Source: Sphingomonas sp. 7/4-4 (GTDB lineage Bacteria > Pseudomonadota > Alphaproteobacteria > Sphingomonadales > Sphingomonadaceae). From it: a DNA stretch of 64,000 bases. The translations under genes and the position numbers were made by a program. Under the pieces are notes generated by a model. The model did no database searches and was not told the DNA's origin. It saw nothing but the letters and a program-made list of their open reading frames with translations. Position 1 is the first letter of the stretch. Each line of letters opens with the position of its first letter. The DNA lies in the NCBI RefSeq assembly GCF_027941955.1, contig NZ_CP115960.1:3302501-3366500 (forward strand). The letters are read 5' to 3'. Of the stretch, positions 36,714-45,878 are shown one piece after another.

Positions 36714-36739
36714 AATTATCGAAGCGAGGAGCATCAATC

Positions 36740-37159
36740 ATGAAGCGTCTGCACATGCACGTCAGTGTCCCCGACATCGGCCAGGCCGTCGCGTTCTACA
36801 GCACGTTGTTCGATGCGCCGCCGTCCGTCGTGAAGGACGATTACGCGAAATGGATGCTTGAAGACCCGCGCGTGAACCTTGCGATTTCGTCGCGCGCGCG
36901 CGCCACCGGCGTCGATCATGTCGGCATTCAGGTTGATAGCGCCGACGAACTGGCGACGCTTGCCACGCGCCTGAAGGCGGCGGGCAATACGACGTTCGAC
37001 CAGGAGGCGACGACGTGTTGCTACGCCAAATCCGACAAGAGCTGGGTCACGGACACGGCGGGCGTTCGTTGGGAAACATTCTACACGATGGGCGACGCCA
37101 CCTCCTACGGTGAAGACGAAGTAATGCCGGACGCCAAGCCCAAGTCGGCTTGCTGCTGA
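36740..37159 (+). CDS. arsI: ArsI/CadI family protein, probable organoarsenical C-As lyase
   Basis: 139 residues of the VOC (glyoxalase) fold. The Fe(II) ligands of ArsI are matched by H5 (MKRLHMHV), H60 (GVDHVGI) and E112 (RWETFY), and the vicinal thiols that hold trivalent arsenic by C93-C94 (TTCCYAKSD). ArsI cleaves the carbon-arsenic bond of MAs(III) with oxygen. Related CadI proteins are induced by heavy metals. The protein ends SACC. The stop overlaps the arsR ATG (TGATG). Confidence 0.88.
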   Translation: MKRLHMHVSVPDIGQAVAFYSTLFDAPPSVVKDDYAKWMLEDPRVNLAISSRARATGVDHVGIQVDSADELATLATRLKAAGNTTFDQEATTCCYAKSDKSWVTDTAGVRWETFYTMGDATSYGEDEVMPDAKPKSACC

Positions 37160-37490
37160 TGTTGCTGCCCACAGCCGTCGAAGCACTCTCCGCGCTCGCC
37201 CACGGACACCGCCTGGCCGTCTTTCGGTTGCTGGTCCGCGCGGGCGCGGACGGCCTGCCGGCGGGCGAGATCGCGCGGGAAGTCGGGGTACTGCCCAACA
37301 CCTTGTCCACGCATTTGACCATCCTTGGTCACGCCGAATTGGTCCATTCGCGCCGCGAAGGCCGTTCCGTCATCTACTCCGCCAATTACGGGGGATGCGC
37401 GATCTGCTCGGCTTCCTGGTCGCCGATTGCTGCGCCGGCCGCCCTGAAATCTGCGGGTCGTTGATCGACGAGGCGAAGTGCTGCGACTGA
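37159..37490 (+). CDS. arsR: ArsR family arsenic-responsive repressor
   Basis: About 110 residues: winged helix with LPAGEIAREVGVLPNTLSTH as recognition unit, LVHSRREGRSVIYSANYG as wing. The sensor thiols are C-terminal (DCCAGRPEIC, EAKCCD), as in ArsR proteins whose arsenite site lies outside the DNA-binding helix. The frame breaks near 37392 in a run of five G; one G restores GGMRDLLGFLVADCC. It is the second gene of the operon, so it probably autoregulates from the dyad upstream of arsI. Confidence 0.88.
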
Positions 37491-38152
37491 CGCTTGGCCG
37501 TCGGTTCGCCGCTGAATTCGTCGGCACCGCATTATTGCTGGCGGTCGTCGTCGGGTCCGGCATCATGGGCGAAAGGCTTGCTGGCGGTAATGACGCTATC
37601 GCGCTGCTGGGCAACACGATTGCGACCGGTGCCGGGCTGATCGTCCTGATCCACATGTTCGGTCCGGTGTCCGGCGCCCATTTCAACCCGGCGGTGACAT
37701 TGGCGTTTCTGTTGCGCCGGGAAGTCGAGTGGCGCGTCGCTGCGCTCTACGTCGTCGCGCAATTCGTCGGTGCGGTCCTGGGCGTGTGGGCCGCGCATGC
37801 GATGTTCGCCGAACCGCTGTTGCAGGTTTCGACCAGGCTTCGCGACGGCCCGGCGCAGGGCTTTTCCGAATTCGTGGCTACCTTCGGCCTGGTCGGAACG
37901 ATCCTCGCGACGCAGCGCACTCGGCCCGAATTCACGCCCGTAGCGGTCGGCCTCTACATCACCGCCGCATATTGGTTCACTGCGTCGACGTCGTTCGCCA
38001 ATCCCGCGGTAACGGTGGCGCGCAGCTTGTCGAACAGCTTCGCAGGCATCGCCCCGGCGTCCGCCCCATTGTTCATCGCTGGCCAGCTGGTCGGCGTCGT
38101 CGCGGCGGTCGTCTTCTTCACCTGGCTGTTCAAGGAGGAACGCCCGCAATGA
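37478..38152 (+). CDS. aqpS: MIP-family channel, AqpS-like aquaglyceroporin
   Basis: 224 residues, six helices with two NPA boxes: HFNPAVTLAF and FANPAVTVAR. In Sinorhizobium meliloti AqpS replaces an arsenite pump in the ars operon and lets arsenite or methylarsenicals flow out down the gradient produced by ArsC; the same role is inferred here. The GTG start lies 13 bp inside arsR, supporting coupled translation. No ArsB or Acr3 gene is present. Confidence 0.88.
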   Translation: MLRLTLGRRFAAEFVGTALLLAVVVGSGIMGERLAGGNDAIALLGNTIATGAGLIVLIHMFGPVSGAHFNPAVTLAFLLRREVEWRVAALYVVAQFVGAVLGVWAAHAMFAEPLLQVSTRLRDGPAQGFSEFVATFGLVGTILATQRTRPEFTPVAVGLYITAAYWFTASTSFANPAVTVARSLSNSFAGIAPASAPLFIAGQLVGVVAAVVFFTWLFKEERPQ

Positions 38153-38558
38153 CCGACGCATTCCCCATCACGATCTACCACAACCCCGATTGCGGCACGT
38201 CGCGCAACACGCTGGCGATGATCGAAGCCGCCGGATACCAGCCCAATGTCGTCGAATATCGGAAGGTCGGCTGGACGCGCCCGCAACTCGAAGGGCTGTT
38301 CGCCGCGATGGGCGCCGCGCCGCGGGACGTGATGCGCGAAAGGGAACGCCCGCCGCCGAACTGGGCTTGCTGGGCGAAGGCGTGCCCGGCGCGTCGATCA
38401 TCGAAGCGATGGTTCAACACCCCATCCTCGTGAACCGCCCGATCGTCGTCACGCCGAAGGGGACGAAGCTATGCCGCCCGTCCGAAGCCGTGCTTGAACT
38501 TCTGGACCGGAAGCCCGCCGAATTCATGAAGGAAGACGGCGAAATCGTGCGCCCCTAG
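38149..38558 (+). CDS. arsC: Glutaredoxin-dependent arsenate reductase
   Basis: About 136 residues after repair: active-site HNPDCGTSRNT (catalytic Cys), then arginines in the NRPIVVTPKGTKLCRPSE region that bind arsenate. Converts As(V) to As(III) using glutathione/glutaredoxin. ATGA overlap with aqpS. The frame breaks near 38341 in AAA; one A gives MREKGTPAAELGL and the stop at 38558. Confidence 0.92.
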
Positions 38559-38609
38559 CGCAACGGAAGATGCCGCCCGGCCCGCGCTGCGGGTAAGTTG
38601 CCTGAGTTC

Positions 38610-38702
38610 TGGCGGAGACGGAGGGATTCGAACCCTCGGTACGAGTAATCCCCGTACGGCGGTTTAGCAAACCGCTGGTTTCAGCCACTCACCCACGTCT
38701 CC
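38610..38702 (-). tRNA. tRNA-Ser (anticodon GCU), CCA encoded
   Basis: Acceptor arms GGAGACG/CGTCTCC pair exactly, with discriminator G and encoded CCA. The anticodon stem-loop is GCGGT-TTGCTAA-ACCGC, giving anticodon GCT (GCU). A long variable arm (about 20 nt) and GGTTCGAATCC T-arm identify a serine tRNA. It stands between arsC and the DUF1134 gene; tRNA genes are common integration points, but no attachment repeat is seen here. Confidence 0.97.
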
Positions 38703-38862
38703 GGAAAGGGCCCGAGCGGAGGCCTATAGCGACGGTCCCCTGGTCGATCAACGGCAGAACCGCTCTGGCGCAAAATCGATTCCTGTGGTCGCCCGTTCAT
38801 TGCAGTGTCAGGCGGGCAGTCGTAGCGTGCGAGGCTGGAATTTGCCGGGGTGGGAAACGAGA

Positions 38863-39624
38863 ATGCGCGTGCGGACCTTGATGCTGTGGGTGGCGACGGC
38901 TGCGCTCGGGTTCGGCGCGGCGCCGGCTTCCGCCCAGATCACCACGATCGATCCCAACACGGCGATCGATTCGGACCTGAAGACGCCGCCCCCGCCGCCG
39001 GAGCAGGGTGATCCGCAGCCCGTGGACCCGGGTGCCTATCAGGAAGCGCCTCGCAACGATGCGCCGATCGATCCGCAGCCCGTAGAGATACCGCCGGCCG
39101 CCGGGACCGGCAGCACCGCCAGCGCACGCACACAGGCCACCAACACCTATCAGCGCGACGATCTGATCGGCGCGGCCGAGGGCGTGTTCGGCAAGGGCGC
39201 GTCCGGGCTGGCCGGGATCATCGAGAACATCCTCAAGGACCAGGGCGAGCCCAATGCCTATATCGCCGGGCGCGAGGCGGGCGGCGCGATCGGCGTCGGC
39301 CTGCGGTACGGCTCGGGCGAACTGTTCCACAAGGTCGAGGGCCAGCGGAAGGTCTATTGGACCGGTCCGTCGATCGGCTTCGACATCGGCGGCGATGCCA
39401 ACAAGGTCTTCGTATTGGTCTACAACCTCTACGACAGCCAGGAGCTCTACAAGCGCTTCCCCGCCGGCGAGGGCCGGGTCTATTTCGTCGGCGGCTTCTC
39501 GGCGAGCTATATGCGCCGTGGCGACGTGGTGCTGATCCCGGTCCGGCTCGGCGTCGGCTGGCGGCTCGGCGTCAATGCCGGCTATATGAAGTTCAGCGAG
39601 AAGCAGCGCTGGCTGCCCTTCTGA
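38863..39624 (+). CDS. DUF1134 protein, EipA-like envelope protein
   Basis: 253 residues starting at MRVRTLMLWVATAALGFGAA, a signal peptide ending APASAQ. A proline-rich linker (KTPPPPPEQGDPQPVDPG) precedes the DUF1134 barrel (GEPNAYIAGREAGGAIGVGL to GYMKFSEKQRWLPF). EipA of Brucella and Caulobacter, the studied member, is a periplasmic beta-barrel protein needed for envelope integrity. A longer in-frame start exists upstream but would mask the signal peptide. Confidence 0.88.
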   Translation: MRVRTLMLWVATAALGFGAAPASAQITTIDPNTAIDSDLKTPPPPPEQGDPQPVDPGAYQEAPRNDAPIDPQPVEIPPAAGTGSTASARTQATNTYQRDDLIGAAEGVFGKGASGLAGIIENILKDQGEPNAYIAGREAGGAIGVGLRYGSGELFHKVEGQRKVYWTGPSIGFDIGGDANKVFVLVYNLYDSQELYKRFPAGEGRVYFVGGFSASYMRRGDVVLIPVRLGVGWRLGVNAGYMKFSEKQRWLPF

Positions 39625-39725
39625 CCTGCGGGAAGCCGCCACGCTTACCGTGACTTAGGAACAAGCTTTCTAACCCTGCGTTTTGCCCGTTGTGTCGGGC
39701 CGTCATCGGGTCCCGTGGGGAGTCC

Positions 39726-41692
39726 ATGACGACGATTGCCGATTCAGGTGAGGTGGGTGTTAATCGGTTCGAGAGGCTCGTCCAGAGCGTCATCGACTAT
39801 GCGATCTACATGCTCGATCCCACCGGCAAGGTGGTGAGCTGGAACGCCGGCGCGCAGCGCTTCAAGGGCTATCGCGAGGACGAGATCCTCGGCGAGCATT
39901 TCTCGCGTTTCTACACCGATGCCGATCGCGCCGCGGGAATACCCGCGCTGGCGCTCCGCACCGCCGAGTTCGACGGCCGGTTCGAGGCCGAGGGCTGGCG
40001 TGTGCGCAAGGACGGGACACACTTCTGGGCGAGCGTCGTCATCGATCCGATCCGCGCACCCGACGGCAGCTTGATCGGCTTCGCCAAGGTGACGCGCGAC
40101 CTCACCGACCGCCGCATCGCCGACGAAGCCCTGCGCCGGAGCGAGGAGCGCTTCCGCCTGCTGGTCCAGAGCGTGACCGACTATGCCATCTACATGCTCG
40201 ATACCGACGGCCGCGTGGCGAGCTGGAACGCGGGTGCCGAGCGCTTCAAGGGCTATCGCGAGGACGAGATCCTCGGCGAGCATTTCTCCCGCTTCTACAC
40301 CGAAGAGGACCGCGAGGCCGGCATCCCGCGCCGGGCGCTAGAGACGGCGACGAACCAGGGCCGGTTCGAAGCCGAGGGCTGGCGCGTGCGCAAGGACGGC
40401 ACGCGCTTCTGGGCGAATGTCGTGATCGATCCGGTCCGCGATTCGAGCGGCACGCTGATCGGTTTCGCCAAGGTCACCCGCGATCTAACCGAACGGCGCC
40501 AGTCGCAGCTCGCGCTCGAACAGGCGCAGGAGGCGTTCTTCCAGTCGCAGAAGATGGAGGCGATCGGCCAGCTGACCGGGGGCGTGGCGCATGATTTCAA
40601 CAATCTGCTCGCCGCCATCGTCGGCAGCCTCGATCTCGCCCGCCGCAAGATGGCCGCCGGCGCCGATATCTCGCGCTTCATCGATAATGCCATGAAAGCC
40701 GCCGAGCGCGGCGCCACGCTCACCCAGCGCATGCTCGCCTTCGCGCGCAAGCAGGAGCTCGCGCTCGAGAGGGTCGATCCGGTGGCATTGGTGCGCGGCA
40801 TGGCCGAACTGCTCCAGCGCACGATCGGCGGCGGCGTGCGGATCGATACCGAATTCCCGCTGGTCGTCCCGCATGTCCACGCCGATCCCGCGCAGCTCGA
40901 GCTCGGATTGATCAACCTGGCGGTGAATGCCCGCGACGCGATGCCGGACGGCGGTCGCATCGTCATTGCCGCGCGTGAGGAACGTGTCGCGCCGGGCGGC
41001 GGCCTGAAGCCCGGCGACTATGTCTGCCTGTCGGTCATCGACAACGGGCAGGGCATGGACGCCGAGACGCTCGCCCGGGCGACCGAGCCCTTCTACACCA
41101 CCAAGGGCGTCGGCAAGGGCACCGGCCTCGGCCTGTCGATGGTGCACGGCTTTGCCGAGCAATGTGGCGGCAAGCTGATGTTGCGCAGCCGCGTGGGGAG
41201 GGGACGACGGCCGAGCTCTGGCTTCCGGTGTCCGAGGGCGATGCGACCGGGGACCGGCCCGAGGCGGCTTCCGAGCAGCCGGCGGCCGCCATGGATCAGC
41301 TGGTGGTGCTGGCGGTCGACGACGACGCGCTGGTGCTCACCAACACCGCGGCGATGCTCGAGGATGCGGGGCACCGCGTACTCCTGGCATCGTCGGGCAA
41401 GGCCGCGCTCCAGCTGCTGAGCGAAGCCCGTGTCGACGTGGCGATCACCGACTTCGCCATGCCCGAGATGAACGGCGCCCAGTTCGCCGAAGCGGCGCAG
41501 GCGGGCTGGCCCGAACTGCCGGTCCTGCTCGTCTCGGGCTATGCCGAACTGCCCGAAGGCATCGCCGAGGATCTGCCGCGGCTCGCCAAGCCGTTCGGCC
41601 AGGACCAGCTCCTCCGCGGCCTCGCGCGAACCATGGCCGCGAACCGCCCGGCCGCCGAAGTGCTCAAATTCCCGGCGCGCAAAGGGCGCTAG
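39726..41692 (+). CDS. Hybrid sensor histidine kinase, PAS-PAS-HisKA-HATPase-REC
   Basis: About 655 residues. Two very similar PAS domains (about 10-130 and 140-260) each carry RFKGYREDEILGEHFSRFYT; then HisKA with phospho-acceptor His in GGVAHDFNNLLAAIVGS (near 287), HATPase with NARDAMPDGGRI and GKGTGLGLSMVHGF, and a C-terminal receiver whose Asp is in VAITDFAMPEMNG. No membrane segment, so a cytoplasmic sensor. The frame breaks near 41201 in GGGG; one G joins the kinase to the receiver. Confidence 0.9.
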
Positions 41693-41734
41693 ACGGCCGT
41701 GGACTTCTCGGCCGCGCGCTCCCAGACTTCGGCC

Positions 41735-42007
41735 ATGCTCGTTTACGCAATTCCGGCGCTGCTCGCGGTCAATCTCTGGACGATGCTGCGTTTCTATCAG
41801 GACAAGCAGCGCGCGATCGTGGGCCGGCGGCGGATTCCGGAAGCGGACCTGCTCGCACTGGCCTTTATCGGCGGCACGCCCGCTGCCTTTGCCGCGCGCC
41901 GCCTCTTCCGCCACAAGACCCGGAAGCAGCCCTTCACGACCTGGCTGTGGCTGATCATGGCGATACAGCTCGGTGTCGCGATCGGGTTCGCGATCTACGC
42001 GATCTAG
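41735..42007 (+). CDS. DUF1294 small membrane protein
   Basis: About 90 residues from ATG 41735 (a GTG at 41699 is in frame). Two hydrophobic segments flank the family core GRRRIPEADLLALAFIGGTP and FRHKTRKQPFTTW. DUF1294 proteins are small inner-membrane proteins of unknown role. Overlaps the convergent TonB-like gene by 4 bp. Confidence 0.8.
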   Translation: MLVYAIPALLAVNLWTMLRFYQDKQRAIVGRRRIPEADLLALAFIGGTPAAFAARRLFRHKTRKQPFTTWLWLIMAIQLGVAIGFAIYAI

Positions 42008-42783
42008 AAGCCGAACCGCCGCCTCGGCCGGGGCGGCGGTTCCTCGGCGGGTTCGTGGTGGATCATCCAGCTATGGTTCTCGACGATCCGCGCGGGAACC
42101 GGCCGCCCGCGTTCGTCGCGCGAGGGGCGGAAACGGAAGCGCTGCTCGATCAGCCGGCAGGTCGTGGCGTCGAGTTCGGCGCTGCCGCTCGATCGGGTGA
42201 TCGTGCATTCGCGGACGCGCCCGTCGGTCCAGACCAGATAGCGCACGCCCACCGTCCCGCCGATGCCCGCTTCCGCGGCGCCCTCGGGATAGTCCGAATC
42301 GCGCAATTCGCCGCGCACCAGGCGGGGCGGGGTCTCCGCACCCCATCGCCGCTGCCGTCGCCTTCGCCGCCGCTGCCACGGCCATCGCCTTCGCCGCCGC
42401 TCCCGGTGCCGGGGCCGATCACATCGGCATTGCCGGCCGTGGGAGCGGCACCGATCCCCGCTATCGGTGCGGCGATGACCGGCGGCGGAACGGGGAGCGG
42501 CACCACCGGCGTCGGCGCCACGATCTCGGTCGGCTCCGATCGCAGATTGGGCGGCGATGCCGCGCCTTCGCGCCGGTGGCTGGGATTGCGGTGCGGCACG
42601 ATCTTCTCGTGCGGGGAGGCGGCGGCTCAGGGCCGACCTCGAAGAGCGTCAGCGCTTCCCCGGGGACTTGCCGCTGCCGATCGCGAGCCCCGCCACCAGC
42701 GCATAGCCGAGCGCAGCGGTCAGCAAGGCCGCGCCCAATGCAGCCCTGCCGCGTTCCGCTCGCGTCGATCGCACAAAGGTCAT
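42004..42783 (-). CDS. TonB-like energy transducer family protein
   Basis: About 260 residues after repair, starting MTFVRSTRAERGRAALGAAL with one N-terminal membrane anchor. A proline- and glycine-rich periplasmic spacer (TPVVPLPVPPPV, GGEGDGRGSGGEGD) leads to a TonB_C domain (GTVGVRYLVWTDGRVRECTI). It would couple proton-motive force to an outer-membrane receptor. Three under-called runs, near 42660 (GGGG), 42617 (CCCC) and 42340 (GGGG), break the frame as given. No ExoB/ExbD or receptor gene is next to it. Confidence 0.7.
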
Positions 42784-42886
42784 GATCGCAGACGCCGGCC
42801 TCGTCAGGAAATACGCGTCCCCAACAACATAGGCCTCATGAACGTGCGCTGGCGCTCAAAGGATGCACCGGTGCGACGCGTGCGGA

Positions 42887-44212
42887 TCAGCCGAACTCGA
42901 CGGCCTCGAACCGCACCGGCGCGCCGATCGCGGCGTTGGCGAGCTGGCCTTCCCACATCACGCGATTGCCGCGGATGATCGTGCCCAGCGGCTTGCCGGT
43001 CAGCGCCATGCCCGTGAACGGCGACCAGCCGCACCGCGAGGCGAGCCAGCTCTCCTCCACCGTCCAGCGCGCCTTCAGGTCGACGATCGTGAAATCCGCA
43101 TCATAGCCGACCGCGATGCGCCCCTTGCCGACGATGCCGAAAATCCGCTGCGGCCCGGCGCTGGTCATGTCGATCAGCCGCTGCAGCGTCAGCCGTCCCT
43201 CGGCGACATGGTTGAGCATCAGCGGCAGCAAGGTCTGCACGCCCGGCATGCCGCTGGGGCTCGCCGGATATTCCTTCGCTTTCTCTTCGCGCGTGTGCGG
43301 GGCATGGTCCGATCCGATCACGTCGGGCACGCCCTGGACGAGCCAGCGCCACAGCCCGTCGCGATGCGCGGCCGATCGGATCGGCGGGTTCATCTGCGCA
43401 AAGGTGCCGAGCCGCGGATAGGCGTCCTCGCCCGCCAGGGTCAGGTGCTGCGGCGTGACTTCGCAGGTCGCGACGTCCTTGTTCCTGCCGAGCAATTCGA
43501 GCTCGGCGGGCGTGGTCACATGGAGCACATGGATCCGCCGCCGCGCCTCGCGCGCGAGCCGCAGGATGCGCTGCGTCGCGAGCAATGCGCTCTCGTCGTC
43601 GCGCCACACCGGATGCGAGGCGGGATCCCCGGCGACGCGCTCGTCCAGCCGCGCGTTCATCCGCGCCTCGTCCTCGGCATGGATCGCGACGCGGCGCTTG
43701 CCCGAAGCCAGCACCCGCGCCAGCTCGGCATCCTCGGCGACCAGCAGGTCGCCGGTCGACGCGCCCATGAAGATCTTCACGCCGGCGGTCCCGGGAAGCC
43801 GCTCGAGCTCCTTCAGCTGCGGCGCATTGGCGGCGGTGGCGCCGACGTAGAAGGCATGATCGCACCACATGCGATCCTTGGCGCGGGCGAGCTTGTCGGC
43901 GATCGCCTCGGCGCTGTCGGTGTTGGGCTTGGTGTTCGGCATCTCGAACACCGCGGTCACGCCGCCGAGCACTGCCGAACGGCTGCCGCTCTCGAGGTCT
44001 TCCTTGGCCTCTAACCCCGGCTCGCGGAAATGGACCTGGCTGTCGATCACGCCCGGCAGCACATCGAGCCCGGTGCAGTCCATAGTCTCGCCGGCATCGC
44101 CGACATGGCCGATCGCCACGATGCGGCCGCCGGTCACGCCGACATCCACTTCGGCCGGTCCGCCGGGCAGATGCACGCGCCCGCCTTTGAGCTTGAGATC
44201 GACGCCAGCCAT
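42887..44212 (-). CDS. pyrC: Dihydroorotase
   Basis: 441 residues of the amidohydrolase superfamily. Motifs: GVIDSQVHFREPGLEAKEDL, GVTAVFEMPNTKP, GVKIFMGAS, AIHAEDE, HVLHVTTPAE and GSDHAPHTREEK. The first metal-ligand position reads QVH rather than HVH, as I recall for the DHOase IIb group seen in Bacteroidetes, while the later His and Asp ligands are intact. It closes carbamoyl aspartate to dihydroorotate in pyrimidine synthesis. The aspartate transcarbamoylase gene is not adjacent. Confidence 0.88.
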   Translation of the reverse strand: MAGVDLKLKGGRVHLPGGPAEVDVGVTGGRIVAIGHVGDAGETMDCTGLDVLPGVIDSQVHFREPGLEAKEDLESGSRSAVLGGVTAVFEMPNTKPNTDSAEAIADKLARAKDRMWCDHAFYVGATAANAPQLKELERLPGTAGVKIFMGASTGDLLVAEDAELARVLASGKRRVAIHAEDEARMNARLDERVAGDPASHPVWRDDESALLATQRILRLAREARRRIHVLHVTTPAELELLGRNKDVATCEVTPQHLTLAGEDAYPRLGTFAQMNPPIRSAAHRDGLWRWLVQGVPDVIGSDHAPHTREEKAKEYPASPSGMPGVQTLLPLMLNHVAEGRLTLQRLIDMTSAGPQRIFGIVGKGRIAVGYDADFTIVDLKARWTVEESWLASRCGWSPFTGMALTGKPLGTIIRGNRVMWEGQLANAAIGAPVRFEAVEFG

Positions 44213-44257
44213 TTTCGCCCTCTTCCTTAGTGCGTGCCCGGCTCCTACCTGTTCCCC

Positions 44258-44998
44258 ATGAACGAGACCAGCCCCGGAACATGGCTATCCGATCGCGCAC
44301 TGCTGCGCGTCGGCGGCGAGGACGTGCGCGGCTTCCTGCAGGGGCTGATCACGCAGGACATGGCGGAAGTGCAGCCGGGGGCGCCCAAATGGGCCGGCCT
44401 GCTCACGCCGCAGGGCAAGGCGCTGTTCGATTTCATCCTGTGGGACGATGGCGACGCGATAGTGATCGACTGCGAGGCCGATCAGCGCGATGCGCTCACC
44501 CGTCGCCTCACGCTCTACCGGCTCCGCCGCCCGATCACGATCGAACCGGCGGAGGGCGGCGTCCATTGGAGCGCCGACGGCACCGACGGCGTCGCTGATC
44601 CGCGCCTCCCTGACCTCGGCCGGCGCTGGCTCGGCCCCGCGGCCGGAAGTCCGGCGACCGGCTGGCTGGCGCACCGCCTGCGCCTCGGCGTGACCGAGGG
44701 CGCCGCCGAACTCGGCCAGGACAAGACGCTCTGGCTCGAATGCAATGCCGCCGAGTTGGGCGGCGTCAGCTTCACCAAGGGCTGTTATGTCGGGCAGGAG
44801 AATACCGCCCGGATGCACTATCGCGCCAAGGTCAACCGCCGGCTGGTGGTCGCACCGATCGCCGAGGCCGGCGATCGCACGCGCGCAGCCTGGCCGGACC
44901 TGGGTCTGATGGTCGAGCTTCGGCGGACCGAGGCACTGGGGGATGCGATCGTGCCGGACTGGCTGGCGACGGCGCTGGAGGCGACGCCGGCCACCTGA
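44258..44998 (+). CDS. ygfZ: YgfZ/IbaG-like folate-binding protein
   Basis: About 246 residues from MNETSPGTWLSD (GTG at 44234 is an in-frame alternative). Contains the family signature KGCYVGQENTARM, with its conserved Cys, in a GcvT-like fold (VRGFLQGLITQDM). YgfZ assists Fe-S enzymes such as MiaB with tetrahydrofolate. Convergent with the hydrolase gene, ends 3 bp apart. Confidence 0.9.
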   Translation: MNETSPGTWLSDRALLRVGGEDVRGFLQGLITQDMAEVQPGAPKWAGLLTPQGKALFDFILWDDGDAIVIDCEADQRDALTRRLTLYRLRRPITIEPAEGGVHWSADGTDGVADPRLPDLGRRWLGPAAGSPATGWLAHRLRLGVTEGAAELGQDKTLWLECNAAELGGVSFTKGCYVGQENTARMHYRAKVNRRLVVAPIAEAGDRTRAAWPDLGLMVELRRTEALGDAIVPDWLATALEATPAT

Positions 44999-45001
44999 TC
45001 A

Positions 45002-45814
45002 TTAGCCTCGCGGACGCGTGCGGCCGGCACGCGCAGGCGCGCGAGCCAGCTTATGATCATTGCCTGGGCCTTCGGCATATAAACGAGATCATGCCCGGCG
45101 CCGGGCACGAGCCCCAGTGTCGCCCTTCCACCTGCAGCAGCGAGGGCCATGCTGTGGCGCGCCGGGATCAGGCGGTCGGCGGTGCCGTGGAGCAGCAATA
45201 TCGGCGCGCGCACCTGCGGGATCTTCGCCCGGTTCTCGAAGCGGTCGCGAAGGAGCATCCGCACCGGAAGCCAAGGATATAACGGCGCGGCGACATCGGC
45301 CATGCTCGTATAACCCGAGACGAGCACGAGCCCGGCCACCGGCTTTTGTATCGCGAGCTCGGTCGCGACACCGGAGCCCAGCGAATTTCCCATCAGGACG
45401 ATACGGCGCGAAGCGATGCCGTGCTGTTCGAGCCAGGCCAGCGCCGCGCGCCCGTCGCGGTACAGCCCTTGTTCGCTCGGGCTGCCGGGATTTCCGCCAT
45501 AGCCGCGATATTCGACGAGCAGCACGCCATAGCCCGCGGCGACCAGCCCTCGCGTCGCGATTTCGGCGCCCGCGAGGCTATCGCCATTGCCGTGGAAGAA
45601 AAGGATTGTCGGCAGGGTTGCCGTTGCCGCCCGATACGCGCTTGCCAGATGGAGACCGTCCTCGGTGTCCAGTCGGATCGCCGAGAAGCCGGCCGGCGGC
45701 GCCGCTGTCGCGTCGTGCGGCACCGGGAACAGCATCCAGCGCTGCGCGAAGAACAGGGCAATCAGGAGCCCGATATAGAGCGCCGCGATGCCCCCGCCGG
45801 ACTTTCAAGGACAC
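45002..45814 (-). CDS. Membrane-anchored alpha/beta hydrolase
   Basis: Serine hydrolase with oxyanion region FFHGNGDSLAG, nucleophile elbow GNSLGSGV, Asp in HGTADRLIP and catalytic His in GAGHDLVY, resembling the YfhR/ABHD13 group. Upstream of the first ATG (45735) the reading frame encodes a membrane helix (ALYIGLLIALFFAQRW) that fits the family; reaching a start (GTG 45814) needs two extra G in a G5 run. At the 3' end one missing base near 45010 would stop it at 45002, clear of ygfZ. Boundaries are therefore uncertain; the domain is not. Confidence 0.65.
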
Positions 45815-45817
45815 AAA

Positions 45818-45846
45818 GAAAAAGGAGGCCGGTTTCCCGACCTCCC
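45818..45846 (-). terminator. Intrinsic terminator of the OmpA-like gene
   Basis: On the minus strand GGAGGTCGG-GAAA-CCGGCCTCC is followed by TTTTT, about 33-60 bp after the stop at 45879. Nine pairs with one G-T. Confidence 0.85.
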
Positions 45847-45878
45847 AAATTCTTGCAGTTCCGAAGAACCGGCGTGGC

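Noticed and set aside
38610..38702. Genomic island inserted at tRNA-Ser carrying the arsenic genes
   Set aside because: No integrase, no duplicated tRNA 3' end and no direct repeats were found near the ars operon.
1765..41692. Widespread pseudogene formation
   Set aside because: Breaks are single missing bases in runs, both sides remain highly conserved, and affected genes include carD and the GTA capsid; sequencing error is simpler.
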